This document shows positions 24,207 through 34,638 of a stretch of DNA of 64,000 nucleotides, one piece after another. Where the stretch lies: positions 23,437,233 to 23,501,232 of the forward strand of contig NC_052350.1 of NCBI RefSeq assembly GCF_009727055.1, in the 5' to 3' direction. The notes under the pieces were generated by a model, which was not told the origin of the DNA, searched no databases, and saw nothing but the letters and a program-made list of their open reading frames with translations. The position numbers were made by a program, and so were the translations under genes. Each line of letters opens with the position of its first letter. Position 1 is the stretch's first letter. The stretch is from Benincasa hispida. Taxonomy: Eukaryota; Streptophyta; Magnoliopsida; Cucurbitales; Cucurbitaceae.

Positions 24207-25260
24207 AAACTGACTAACTACACTAATAACATAGAAAACATCCAATCTAGTATGAGATAAGTAAATCAATTTTTCTACTAGACGTTGGTATCTCTCCTTA
24301 TTAACAGGAACTCCGTCAATAGAATCTCCCAACTTAGCATTGAATTCAATAGGGATATCAATAGGTTTACATCTAATCATCCCTGTCTCCCTCAACAAAT
24401 CGAGTGTGTACTTTCGTTGAGAAACAGAAATCCCCTCTCTTGGACTCGCCACTTCCATCCTAAGGAAATATCTTAAGCTTCCTAGATTCTTAATCTCAAA
24501 TTCATCAGCCATTTTCTTTTTTAGCCTGGTAATCTTAGTAGTATCATCACCTGATAGAACGATATCATCTACATAAACAATTAAAATAGCTATTTTCCCT
24601 GATACTTATTTCTTTGTGAACAAGTTGTGATTAGAATGCCCCTGAGCAAAACCATGGGACTTAACAAAAGGGGTGAACCTATCAAACCAGGCTCTTGGAG
24701 ATTGTTTCAAACCATACGGGGACTTTCTTAGTCATGATGATCAAATTGAGCTTCAAACCCAGGAAGTGAATTCATATAGACATCTTCCACTAACTTACCA
24801 TTTAGGAATGCATTTTCACATCATGTTGGTGGAGAGGCCAGACTTTATTAACCGCTACTAAAAGAAGGGTGCGTACTGTGTTCAGCTTTGCTTCAGATGA
24901 GAAAGTTTATGAGTAGTCAATTCCATATGTTTGAGTAAACCCTTTAGCAACCAATCGGACCTTGTATCTATCAAGAGTTCCATCAAACTTATACTTCAAA
25001 GTGAACACCCATTAGCACCCAACTGTTTTATGCCCTTTAGGAAGGACTACACAATCCCACGTATTATTCTTTTCGAGAGCTTTCATCTCTTCCATAATTG
25101 TAGCCTTCCATTCGGGAACTTCCATGGCCATATGCACATTGGTTGGTATTGTTACTGTATCCAAGTTAGTAGTGAATGCCCTTAACTCAAAAGACAAATT
25201 ACTGTAAGATAGAAAACTATGTATGGAATACTTATTACATGTCCTAGCCCCCTTTCACAA
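24207..25260 (-). pseudogene. Copia reverse transcriptase, element D
   Basis: Minus-strand pieces in order are: VPEWKATIMEEMKALEKNNTW (about 25100), a stop, WVFTLKYKFDG, YKVRLVAKGFTQTYGIDYS, a stop, the ESPYGLKQSPRAWFDRF block, ILIVYVDDIVLSGDDT (about 24545-24590), and an open part 24512-24207 with LGSLRYFLRMEVA, YTLDLLRETGM and ERYQRLVEKLIYL. The catalytic YVDD is intact. Several stops and small shifts break it. The frame stops at SQFMH beside the solo LTR at 24201 and resumes on its other side. Confidence 0.85.
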
Positions 25261-25869
25261 AGTAATGGGTATATCAAGGGAGGCATCGTAACCTCCTATT
25301 TTGCCTGACCCCTCATCAGTAAGAGAATGGTGGTCACACTTAATAGCTTATGGTTTCTCCCCCCCCCCCCCTTTATGTTTCTCTTGATGACTCGTCACTA
25401 CTTGCAACTTTGTCATTTTTTGGAACTATCACCTCAGTGTCGTCACTGTCAACCACATCACACACATCAGTATTATCAAGAACAGAAGTACCTTGAACTT
25501 GAGCTGGTATCGGTTCCGATTCATGGATTGTAGCCGATGGAGCAACATGAGGCACTATTTCTTTTCTAATATTCTTCCTGTAGTATGTTATCCATGATAC
25601 CTATTTAGTAGGAAGGACAGTGTCATTTGTACCTACGATAGGCTCAGGAAGAAAATTCGTAGGGACCGAATATATGGACCAGTTAGTCTCTTCATTCCCC
25701 TGAAGAGGACTAACAGGGAAGAAAGGTTTATCTCAAGGAATGTTACATCCATAGAGACAAAGTACTTCCATGAAGAAGGATGGAAACACTTATAACCTCG
25801 CTAATGAAGAGGATACCCAACAAAAACACACTTCTGAGCACGAAGGGAAAATTTTATTTGGTAAGGGCT
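25261..25869 (-). pseudogene. Integrase-RT linker of element D, decayed
   Basis: This is the variable region between the integrase core and RT. Readable minus-strand pieces include PLFGYP-like text near 25800, RNIRKEI near 25565 and an acidic Ser/Val/Glu-rich stretch at 25555-25373. A run of ten C at 25361-25371 marks a slippage-prone tract. No catalytic motif is expected here. Confidence 0.55.
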
Positions 25870-26740
25870 ATGACTTTAGACAAAAACAGTACAGCCAAAC
25901 ACCCAAAGAGGCACATCAGGAATAAGACACATGGTTAGGTAATACTCTATAAAACATTCGAGAGGTGTTTCGAATTTGAGAACATGGGAGGGCATCCGAT
26001 TAATTAGATGGGTTGTAGTTAGATTGACATCGCCCCATAAATAAGAGGGAAGAGAAGCAGAAAGCATAAGGGATCGAGCAACCTCAAAGAGGTGAAAATT
26101 TTTCCATTCAGCCGCCCTATTTTGTTAGGGGTATAAGCATAAGAACTTTGATGGACAATACCTTTGGAAGCCAAAAAATCATGAAGGGTGTTATTAACGA
26201 ACTCATGGCCATTGTCACTACAAAGAATGGCAATTTTGGTGTGAAATTGAGTCTCGACTGTAGTATACAACTATTGGAATACAGACGTTACTTCTGACTT
26301 ATCAATGAGAAGAAACACCCATGTAAGACGGGTGTGATCATCAATAAAAGTTACAAACCAACGTTTTCGGGACAAAGTGGTGATATTTGAGGGACCTCAA
26401 ACATCACTGTGAATAAGATGGAATGGTTGGGAAGGTTTATAAGATTGTAACGTGAAGGTGACCCGGTGTTCTTTAGCACATATACATACATCACAAGATA
26501 AAGAAGAAACCTCCACATTATGAAATAAATGGGGAAGTAAATGCTTCATATACTGAAAGTTCAAATGACCAAGACGAAAATGCCATAACATATAATCTAT
26601 TTTAGAAGTTGAAAAACAAGTAGACAATAAACTAGTCCTATCAAAACTCTTAGAGGTAGCATCATCAAAAAGGAAATAAAGTCTTCTATCGTGTCGGGCA
26701 GTGTCAATCGTCGTCCCTAAGCTCAAGTCTTAAAATAAAA
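25870..26740 (-). pseudogene. Copia integrase, element D
   Basis: The minus-strand frame from 26726 has the HHCC zinc-binding part: YMLWHFRLGHLNFQYMKHLL then CDVCICAKEHRV. It continues to LIHSDV and a stop. The core continues at 26270 with TKIAILCSDNGHEFVNN and GIVHQSSYAYTP; the region of the usual catalytic Glu is shifted and reads differently. A further piece at 26067 has LPSYLWGDVNLTTTHLINRMPSHVL and VFGCTVFV. Integrase would insert element DNA into the genome. Stops and shifts inactivate it. Confidence 0.85.
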
Positions 26741-28238
26741 CAATATCATGTGAAAAAACAACTCAACAATCCAAATCTCTAGTTATCTTACCCATAGACA
26801 ACAAATTGTAAGATATTTTCAGGACATGCAACACAATCTATAAGGTTAAACCCTAAAATGGAGAAAGATGACTCTTTCCTACAACAGAAGTGAAGGACCC
26901 ATCTGCAATCTGAGTTCTCTCATTACCAGCACACAGGAAATATGAGAGAAATTGGTCAAACGAGCCAGTTAAATGGTCTGTTGCTTCTTAATAAGGTTTC
27001 TTACCCTCAATATGAAGAAGACTAAAGGACTAAGGAGTACCTGACTAAACAATCGCACCGACCCCAACATTACCAAGGTCATTCTAGGTGGTCACCTAAG
27101 ATTGAAACTGTGAAACACCATTCATTGAATCACTCAATAGTGCTCGATTCGGATTCGACTTATCATTTGGAGGGTGACGTCTGCCATTCCAGGGTCTACC
27201 ATATAACTTCCAGCACTAATCCTTAGTGTGCCACGATTTCTTGCAATGTTCACATACTGAAGGAGACTTACCACTCTGCTTGTCACCAACAAACTCGAAC
27301 GATATGGCACCAAACTCCAATAGACTCAATAGAGTTGATAATAGGATTGTTCATTGCACTTGATCTATCTTCCTCTAACTGAACTTCAGAACAAACTTCC
27401 ATAAGGGAGGATATCGTTCGCTGTTCTAGTATCCGACTACAAACCATATCAAATTTGGAGTTCAGACCAGCAAGAAAATCATAAACACAATCAACTTCCT
27501 CAAGTTTTGAATGTTAAACTCTACCACATAGACAATCCCATACAGTTTCCCCACATAGATCCATCTCCTACCAGATTAAAGATAGCTTGTTGAAATAAGA
27601 GGTAACATTCATGGTTCCTTGTTTGCACTCATGAACCTGTTTAAGCAAGGTGTAGACCTGTGATGCATTCTGCCTCTTAGAATACAATTTCTATACTACA
27701 TCCCAAATACCCCGAGCAGTTGCAGCATATAGTAAGGGTTTCCCTATCTGTGTTCCATGCTGTTAACTAACAAAGAATGGAACAAGGAGTCTTCGCTCTT
27801 CCAAACACGCTCTTGGGGATATCTAGGTCGAGGTCTCGGAATCTCACCAGCTAGATACCCAAACTTGTGATGCCCCTTCAAGAGCCATTTTGATGGACTA
27901 GGACTAGGAGAAATAATCTTGGCCATTCAACTTCTCCCTTGTAATAAACCTTGTAGAATTTCTCACAGATCCAGACAAAAAAATTGTTGTAGGTAAAGTA
28001 GGGAAAGCAGTTACCGAATTTTTTTAATACATCGGTAGACTAGAAGCAGAGTTGAATTTACGGGGCTTGATTAGGGGTTTATGGCAGTCCTAAGGGTTGC
28101 TCCATGGGCAGCAATCTATTGTTGAAGGCTAATTAACTGTTGTTGAACCACCATTGGAGGGAAACTTGTCGAACCTGAATTACCATGACTAACCAACACA
28201 TTTTAGGAAGAAAGGTGGCTAATGGGTTCGGTTGTCAT
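26741..28238 (-). pseudogene. Copia gag-protease, element D
   Basis: The likely start is the ATG at 28236-28238 (MTTEPISHLSS), followed soon by stops. A clearer part from 27926 reads MAKIISPSPSPSKWLLKGHH and ERVWKSEDSLFHSLLVNSM, a plant copia gag opening. Near 27260-27215 a CCHC knuckle is readable (CEHCKKSWHTKD, then a stop where one residue precedes CW). The protease active-site D-S-G segment is missing: the frame jumps from GKKPY-stop to EATDHLTGSF near 26985-26965. Gag forms the particle; the protease would cut the polyprotein. Confidence 0.75.
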
Positions 28239-28757
28239 CCACCAGGAGACGACAAGGATTCTCCCATTTCAAACAAGAATTTTTTATTGTTAATACTCGT
28301 GCCGATTGAGTGATCGACGCTGGGGAGAACAAGAATGGTGTACGGTGCATTAGACAGCACCCACTGTGGGATTAGGTTTGCATCCGACAATTCTTGAAGC
28401 TGGTTCAACAGAAGAGGTTGGGCAGTCGCACATTAGGTCAACGAAAGAAGTTAGCTTGTCGATGCTAGTCGTGGCTCAAAATAAATTAAGTCGGATGCGT
28501 CAATGGATTCGATGTCGATTCTTGCTCGAAAGAAAACGGCTGCATCAGTCGTTGCTCAAATGGTGACGCGCGGACGCCCTGGTCATCGTGTGATTGGGCT
28601 GAGATGGGCAGTGTCATTTGCTGGAAAATTGGGCTAAAATGGAGCGTCTGGAGGTACCTGTCGACAGCGTCTTAAATGGTGGCAGATGGAATGGTCATGG
28701 TGGCGTCAACTATTTCAACCATGTTTTCGTCGACAGCGGCTAAGGTTTCATCACCAT
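28239..28757 (-). other. Leader of element D
   Basis: This non-coding stretch between gag and the primer site is richer in GC than its surroundings. It holds TCGAC/GTCGA words and ends (plus strand) at the primer-binding site. I see no gene; the plus-strand frame 28366-28566 has no family motif. Confidence 0.5.
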
Positions 28758-28769
28758 GCTCTAATACCA
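28758..28769 (-). other. Primer-binding site of element D
   Basis: GCTCTAATACCA on the plus strand is TGGTATTAGAGC on the minus strand, one base different from the initiator tRNA-Met consensus TGGTATCAGAGC. It directly abuts the 5' LTR. Confidence 0.85.
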
Positions 28770-29004
28770 TATTAAAAAAAAGAAGAAGATGACACAAAGT
28801 TTTACGTGGAAAACCCTAGAACAGGGAGGAAAAATCATTGTAGAAGAGCTCTCCTTTTATTATTATTCAACCTACCTCGTACATCAAAGACCTAAGATAT
28901 AAATAGGCAATATAAAACCTTAATACAGAAACGGGAAAAAAGGGCAAAGTAAAAAGACTAAAACGCCCTTAGGGCTGATACATTACAGCCCCTTATTTTC
29001 AATC
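28770..29004 (-). mobile_element. 5' LTR of element D
   Basis: It matches 19601-19834, including GTTTTACGTGGAAAACC and AAAACGCCCTTAGGGC. Its outer end reads TTTTCAATC where the inner LTR copy has TTTTCAACA, so the terminal dinucleotide has mutated. The TSD GATAT follows at once. Confidence 0.9.
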
Positions 29005-29823
29005 GATATAATTAATTTGATTTAATTATACATGATATAATTACTATAATGTATTTGATACATTATAATATAAAGTTTATTTGAGAGGAAATAAATATTT
29101 GAATATGATTCAAATATTAATTATGCGAATTGGATTTATATAATTAAATTTAATATAAATAAGATTTATATTAAATATCGTTTATGAGAGAATTAAAACT
29201 ATAGGTTATATTGTATGTGATACAATATTAAACCATAAGTTATATGTTATATATGATATAACATATAGTTATATACATATATATATTAATTAAAATTACA
29301 TTTATTTAATTTTTTAATTTTTGAAATTAAGGGAGAGAAATACTTTCCTCATTTATTCTCTCTCAATCCACATATTGTATGAGTGGTTGTATTTTGGGAT
29401 ATTTTTCTTCTTCTTCATTTGACAAAGGGAGAATCATAAAAACAGTTCTGCCAAAAAAAAAAAAAAAAACCAAGTTTTTTTTTCCAATCTCTATTCTCTT
29501 CTCAATTCTCTTATTCTTCCAAAAATCAAGAGCCCATAATCTCCTTCGATTCTCATCCCAGAGAATACAAGAGGTTCTGAGTGGTGGTGACCATTTGGAG
29601 ATCATCTTGTTCGTGACCTTTCTTGGAGAGGAAAAGCATGAAAAAAAGATTCTTCATAGGGGTTTCTTGAAACCAAATTCTCTTTTAATTTTACATTTAG
29701 TATGTTGTACTTTTAAATGCATATTGTTATGTTTGATTCTGTAAAATTATGAGTTTTGTAAAATTGGGATTTGGATCTGATCCCCGTTTCCACTCAAAGA
29801 CCTTCATTGGTTTCTTCATTACT

Positions 29824-30433
29824 GACAAATGTAAAGAAATGGCGAGCCACCTAGTTCTAAATGAAAATTTTGGGTGAGGCGCAGTTTGCTCTAGGAATCC
29901 AAATCATCAGGGATCGTAAGAACAAAATGTTGGTCTTGTCTTAGACATTGTATATTGACAAAATGCTTGTCAGTCTCCAAGAGGAGTTTATTACCTTTAA
30001 GGCATGGAATTGTCTCGTCTAAGGAACAGTGTCCTAAGACTCCTCAAGAGGTTGAGTAAATGAGATAAATTTCTTATGCATAAGTTGTTGACAGCCTTAT
30101 GTATGCAATCTTATGTACTAGACCTGGCATTTGCTATGCAATAGAGATTGTTAGTATATATCAATTCAATCCAAGATTAGATCGCTGGATAACGATCAAA
30201 ACAATCTTTAAGTATCTATGGAGAACAAGGGACTACATGCTTGTGTATGAAGCTAAGAACTTGATCCTTATAGGATACATGGACTCAGATTTTTAGACTG
30301 ATAAAGATTCTAAGGAATTTACATCAGGATCAATGTTCACTCTTAACGGAGGAGCTATAGTCTAGCTGAGCATCAAGCAAGGATGCACTGTGTACTCCAC
30401 AATGGAAGCTGAATACGTAGCTGCTTGTGAATG
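29824..30433 (+). pseudogene. Copia RT end and RNase H start, element E
   Basis: This continues the RT interrupted at 18483. Pieces in order are LGEAQFAL(shifted)GIQIIRDRKNK, then SKEQCPKTPQEVE, AILCTRPGICYAIEIVSIYQ, IKTIFKYLWRTRDYMLVYEAKNLILIGYMDSDF, a stop, DKDSKEFTSGSMFTLNGGAI, and finally STMEAEYVAACE. Here RNase H breaks off after AACE and an LTR begins at 30434, so the rest of RNase H and E's own polypurine tract are missing. Confidence 0.87.
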
Positions 30434-31325
30434 TTGAGGTTGATGCCCTAAATCTCGTGGTCTTGTAGTTTGTAAACTGTTTTTGTACAAACAGATTATT
30501 TATTTAATAAAACAAGTGTTATTTTATTTTACATTTAGTTGCATTAACCCAAAACCAATAAATTAAGATCCGAGGTTATTTAATGAAGCTTAAACATGTA
30601 TGTGGAGACATATAGATGGATCATGTTTAAGTAATAAACTAGAAGGTTTGTAGTAGATGGATAAGGTTGAGTATCTTATCTTGGTCACACTACGGATACG
30701 GCCAACTTTGTAATTGTTATAATTGTTGTAAAGTGTTACAAATGTCATGATCCTGATCATTCATGTGAAAACATGTGAGTAGGGGTATTCTATAGAAAGA
30801 GTTTGTATAAGATCGGACCACAAAATAAATAGTCTCTCTTTATAACACCGTTGCTAGAAGAGACCTACATTTCACCAAGATGACCATAGATTACTTGACT
30901 TTAATCCTAAGTGCGGTTTGATCTGCATGAGACTTCTGTTCATGAAGGCAATCCTTTGATCTGTATGGGTGAGAGTAGCCAAATTTGCTGACTCAATATG
31001 CCTACAATTTTAGGGATTCATCTGATTGGGGAGCTGAGAACACAACTACACAAGAAGGAATTCGCTCCTTCCTGATAATTAGGGTAAGTAGATAAATTGC
31101 TCCCTTAAGGGTTGATTCCAGATCTTGAACAATGTGACACTATACTCTCTCTCTAGCCTAAGAGAGATTCAGTTACAGTTGGACTATGACTAATTGTTCA
31201 TTAGAAGGCTCAGTGGTACTTAAGAAGTTAGATGTAACTACATGGGTAAAACGGTAACTTTGATCTAGTTGTACTTACGAGCAATTTATAAGGGTCAACA
31301 CACCATTGATTGGTTATATCCAATG
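30434..31325 (+). mobile_element. Copia LTR (family A), 3' truncated
   Basis: It starts TGTTGAGGTTGATGCCC and carries the family-A landmarks in order up to GGTTATATCCAATG at 31325: TGGATCATGTTTAAG, GGGGATTCATCTGATTGG, CTTGAACAATGTGAC and CGAGCAATTTATAAG. It then gives way to a second LTR start. The missing second half was not found elsewhere in the window. Whether it was E's own 3' LTR or a separate insertion is unclear, because E's RNase H is cut at the same point. Confidence 0.8.
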
Positions 31326-32051
31326 TGCAGGGGTTGATGTGCTAAATCTCGTAGGGTCCTATAGTTTGTAATTGTAATGTACAAACATTTTATTTATGTA
31401 ATAAAATATTTGATGTTTTATTTCAAAATTGTTGCATTAACCACAAACCAATAAACTAATATCTAAGGTTATCTTGTAGCTTAAACATGTATGTAGAGAT
31501 ATACGAGTGGATCATGTTTAAATGATAACCTAAATGGTCTGTAATAGATGGATAAGGTTGGATACCTTATCTTGGTGACACTACGAGTATGGCCCACTTT
31601 ATAGGTATTACAATTGTTGTAAGATGCTACAAATAATCTGAACCTGATCATTCATGTATAGACATGTGTGTGGTGATATTCTATACAAAGGAGTTTGTAT
31701 AAGATCGGACCACGAAATGTTTAGTCTCATTATAAAACGTCGTTCATAATAGAGACTTACATTTCACCAGGATGACTATAGGTAATATGACTTGAATCCT
31801 TAGTCAGTTGTGAACTCCTGTCTATGAGGGCGGTCCTTTAATTTGTATGGGTGAGAATGGTCAGATCACCGACTCAATAAGCCTACCATTTTGGGGATTC
31901 GTCGGATTGGGGAGCTAGGAACACAGCTACACAAGAAAGAATTCACACCTTCTACGAGGTCGAGGTAAGTAGATAAATTGCTTTGTTAAGGGCTGATTCT
32001 GGGGCTTGAACAATGTTGTGTCACACCCTCTCTCGGCTCGAGAGGGGTTTG
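31326..32051 (+). mobile_element. Copia LTR (family A), first part, interrupted by element F
   Basis: It starts TGCAGGGGTTGATGTGC and follows the family-A order to CTCGAGAGGGGTTTG, where the minus-strand element F begins. The continuation of a plus-strand family-A LTR is found at 41586-42404 on the other side of F, but a few hundred bases in the middle are missing. Confidence 0.75.
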
Positions 32052-34152
32052 TGAAGGAACTCTTATTCAAGAGAACTAGTGACCGGAAGCAAGATCTTTC
32101 CAAGTCCATTGTGAAAGAATAAAGACATTTACAAACATACAGAACAATTATGCAACTTATACAAAATTACAGCATGCTTAATTAATCAAATACAGAAGGA
32201 ATTGAGAGACGTACCTTTGAAGAACTCTTCTTCTATAAATCTCCCGCTTTCTTGAACAATTGAATAGCAACCCTTTGTTGTCGTCACAATCGTCTAGCCA
32301 ATCTCTCACTGTCGTTTAGATCATGAACAGTTTACTCCTCGAACAAAAACCCTTCGACACTACCACTCGGCAACCTTGTTATTCTCGGAGTGAGAATCCA
32401 GGAGGTGTGAGCTCTGTGTGAATTTGGTAGAGGGAAGGAGGAAGAAACAATCGAACTACACAATCAAGTAAGTGGGAGAATGGTTTTTTCTATCGCATAA
32501 ACTGAGAGTACTTAATCGTTTAGTAAATCTTATTCTTGTGAGAATCTTCTAGCCGATTGTTTAGTCTCTCGCTATACACGATCCTTTAATCTCTCGCTTT
32601 ACACGATCGTTTAGTCTCTCTCTATACACGATCCTTTAATCTCTCGCTAGAGGCCTATCATGTAGTCTCTCGTGAGTAAACGATTAGTAATGCACTAAAT
32701 GAAGCAATCACTTTGTAAAATGAAAACTCTTTTCAGTTATTCAGAACTAAAAATAACCTCCCACTTGCACGGTTAAAGGAGAAATTAAATAACCAACTAA
32801 ACAATTATCTCATAATTGTTTTTAAATATAAATAAATATAATAACCAACTTATCATATTATATTTATAACCTAAAGTTTTAATATCACATCATATGTAAT
32901 ATTTAAACCATATTTCTTTTCTCCTTTATTTAATATAAATCATATTTATATCAATTTCCTCCAATTAATGTATCTTATACATTAAAACGATTATATCACA
33001 TATAATTGAACCAATTTAATTATATCATATATAATCAAATTTTCTTTTGTTAATTTGAACACTTCAAACTAACCGAAAAACTGATTCTCAACTTGAATCC
33101 ATTGAGCTACAAAGGGACCTTATGGATTTGTAGCTTGAAGCTCCAACTATACGTGAATAACTGACTAAACTCTTTAATCACAAAATCCACCATCTGTTAA
33201 CTGTCGGGTACACCACTAAAGCCCGACAACTGCACTCTTCTCATTACAAATATATTTCTGTGTCTATTGGATATAACCAATAAACAGTACAATAACCTTC
33301 ACAGATCGCTCGTAAGTACACCTGGGCCAATTTATGGTTTTGCCCTTGTAGTTACATCTAACTTTTTAAGTACCACTGATTTTTCTAATGAATGATACAT
33401 CATAGTCCTACTATGAGTGAACACCTCTCAGGCCATGAGAAAATGTGTGGTGTCACATCGCTCAAGCCCTGGAACCAGCCCTTAAGGGAGCAATCTATCT
33501 ACTTACCCCTTCTTCGGGAAGGAGTGAATTCTATCTTGTGTGGCTGAGTTCCCAGGTCCCCAATCAGACGAATTCCCAAAGTTGTAGGTTTGAGTCAGCA
33601 ATCTGACCACTCGCACCCATGCAAATAAAAGGATCGCCCTCCTAGGCAGGGGTTGCCAACTCAATCAGGATTAAGATCATGTTATCTATGGTCATCCTAG
33701 TGAAATGAAAGTCTCTGTCATGAACGGCATTATATAACGAGACTAAATATTTCATGGTCCAATCTTATACAAACTCCTTTGTATAGGACACCCCTGCTCC
33801 CATGTCTCCACATGAATGATCAGGATCAGACAATCGATATCACTTTACAACATTTGTAACATCTACAAAGCGGGTCGTATCCGTAGTGGCACCAGGATAA
33901 GGTTTTCCTTCTTTATCCATATACTACAGACCATTCAGGCTATCACTTAAGGCATGATCCACTTGTATGTCTCCACATACATGCTTAAGTTACAACGATA
34001 ATTAGGGATCTTAATTTATTGGTTTATGGTTAATGTAACTAAAATATCTCAACAGTGAAGAAAATATCTCATATTATTACATCACAAGCGTTTGTTAATA
34101 TAGGTATTTACAACTACATGACCCTACAAGATTTAGGGCATCAACCCCAATA
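32052..34152 (-). mobile_element. 3' LTR of copia element F
   Basis: On the minus strand it runs from about TATTGGGGTTGATGCCC (34152) to GAATAAGAGTTCCTTCA (32052), about 2.1 kb. Family-A landmarks are present through most of it. Near the minus-strand 3' end lies a 25-bp tandem repeat (32554-32655). It matches the right-hand LTR (40739-41585) over their shared part. The first base pair of the terminal TG has changed to TA. Confidence 0.88.
32554..32655 (-). repeat. 25-bp tandem repeat in the LTR of element F
   Basis: About four units on the plus strand read like ATCGTTTAGTCTCTCGC followed by TATACACG or TTTACACG, alternating with ATCCTTTAATCTCTCGC. The right LTR has the same four-unit array at 41228-41335. 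Confidence 0.8.
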
Positions 34153-34163
34153 ATCTCCCACTT
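34153..34163 (-). other. Polypurine tract of element F
   Basis: The minus strand reads AAGTGGGAGAT immediately before the 3' LTR start, preceded by TAGGACAAG. This is the usual form next to long copia LTRs. Confidence 0.8.
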
Positions 34164-34638
34164 GTCCTAAAGCGAGTGGGTGTACAAGATAAAACAAGTA
34201 CAAAACAATAAACTAGGGCACTAAGGCCCAGTACAAAATCTCTCACTTGCCCTAGTCCAGCCGTGGACGGTCCCGTAGACCCATGCTTTATAGGTGACCC
34301 TTAAAAACTGTAGCCGTGAGAGCCTTCGTAAACAGGTCAACAACGTTGTGCTCCGAAGCAATCTTCGTGACTATCACATCCCCTCGATGCACAATCTCGC
34401 GGATGAGATGATACTTCCACTCTATATGTTTGTCGCACTTGTGACTTCTAGGATCCCTGGAGTTCGCCACAGCACTAATGTTATCACAATAAAAGGTGAT
34501 TGACCTAGACATGTCTGGAACAACTTCCAGGTGAGTCAGGAACTTCTTGAGCCAAACGGCCTTCTTAGCAGCTTCACAAGCCGCTACATACTCGACCTCC
34601 ATCGTGGAGTCAACGATGTACCTCTACTTAGTGCTTTG
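34164..34638 (-). pseudogene. Copia RNase H, element F
   Basis: The minus-strand frame 34602-34288 (104 aa) reads MEVEYVAACEAAKKAVWLKK, FYCDNISAVANSRDP, SHKCDKHIEWKYHLIREIV and DLFTKALTATVF, the complete end of copia RNase H including the DN and H motifs. This part is uninterrupted, but the rest of the polyprotein is broken. Between 34638 and the next RT piece the frame shifts. Confidence 0.87.

Larger units (their letters stand above)
19601..29004 (-). mobile_element. Copia element D with both LTRs, TSD GATAT
   Basis: Two similar LTRs of 234-235 bp (19601-19834 and 28770-29004) bound a minus-strand copia element. GATAT at 19596-19600 and 29005-29009 is its target-site duplication. Order on the minus strand: 5' LTR, primer site, gag, protease, integrase, RT, RNase H, polypurine tract, 3' LTR, the copia domain order. 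Without the nested solo LTRs it is 5601 bp. It differs from E and F: its LTRs are short and its integrase linker is different. Many stops and deletions make it inactive. Confidence 0.93.
18484..29818 (+). mobile_element. Solo copia LTR (family A), TSD TTACT, split by element D
   Basis: The LTR lies at 18484-19600 (start TGATGAGGTTGATG) and 29010-29818 (end GGTTTCTTCA), 1926 bp in total. It is flanked by TTACT at 18479-18483 and 29819-29823. Family-A landmarks run on in order across the interruption: ATATATCTTTAGTGC, CCATTGGAACTTCAATC, then ACATTATAATATAAAG and ACTATAGGTTATATTG. The interruption between the halves is the 9.4-kb minus-strand element D with its own TSD. The LTR belongs to the same family as the element whose RT it interrupts. 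Confidence 0.92.

Noticed and set aside
29379..29744. 121-codon frame on the plus strand
   Set aside because: It lies fully inside the late part of a copia LTR and includes a poly(A) run read as poly-Lys.
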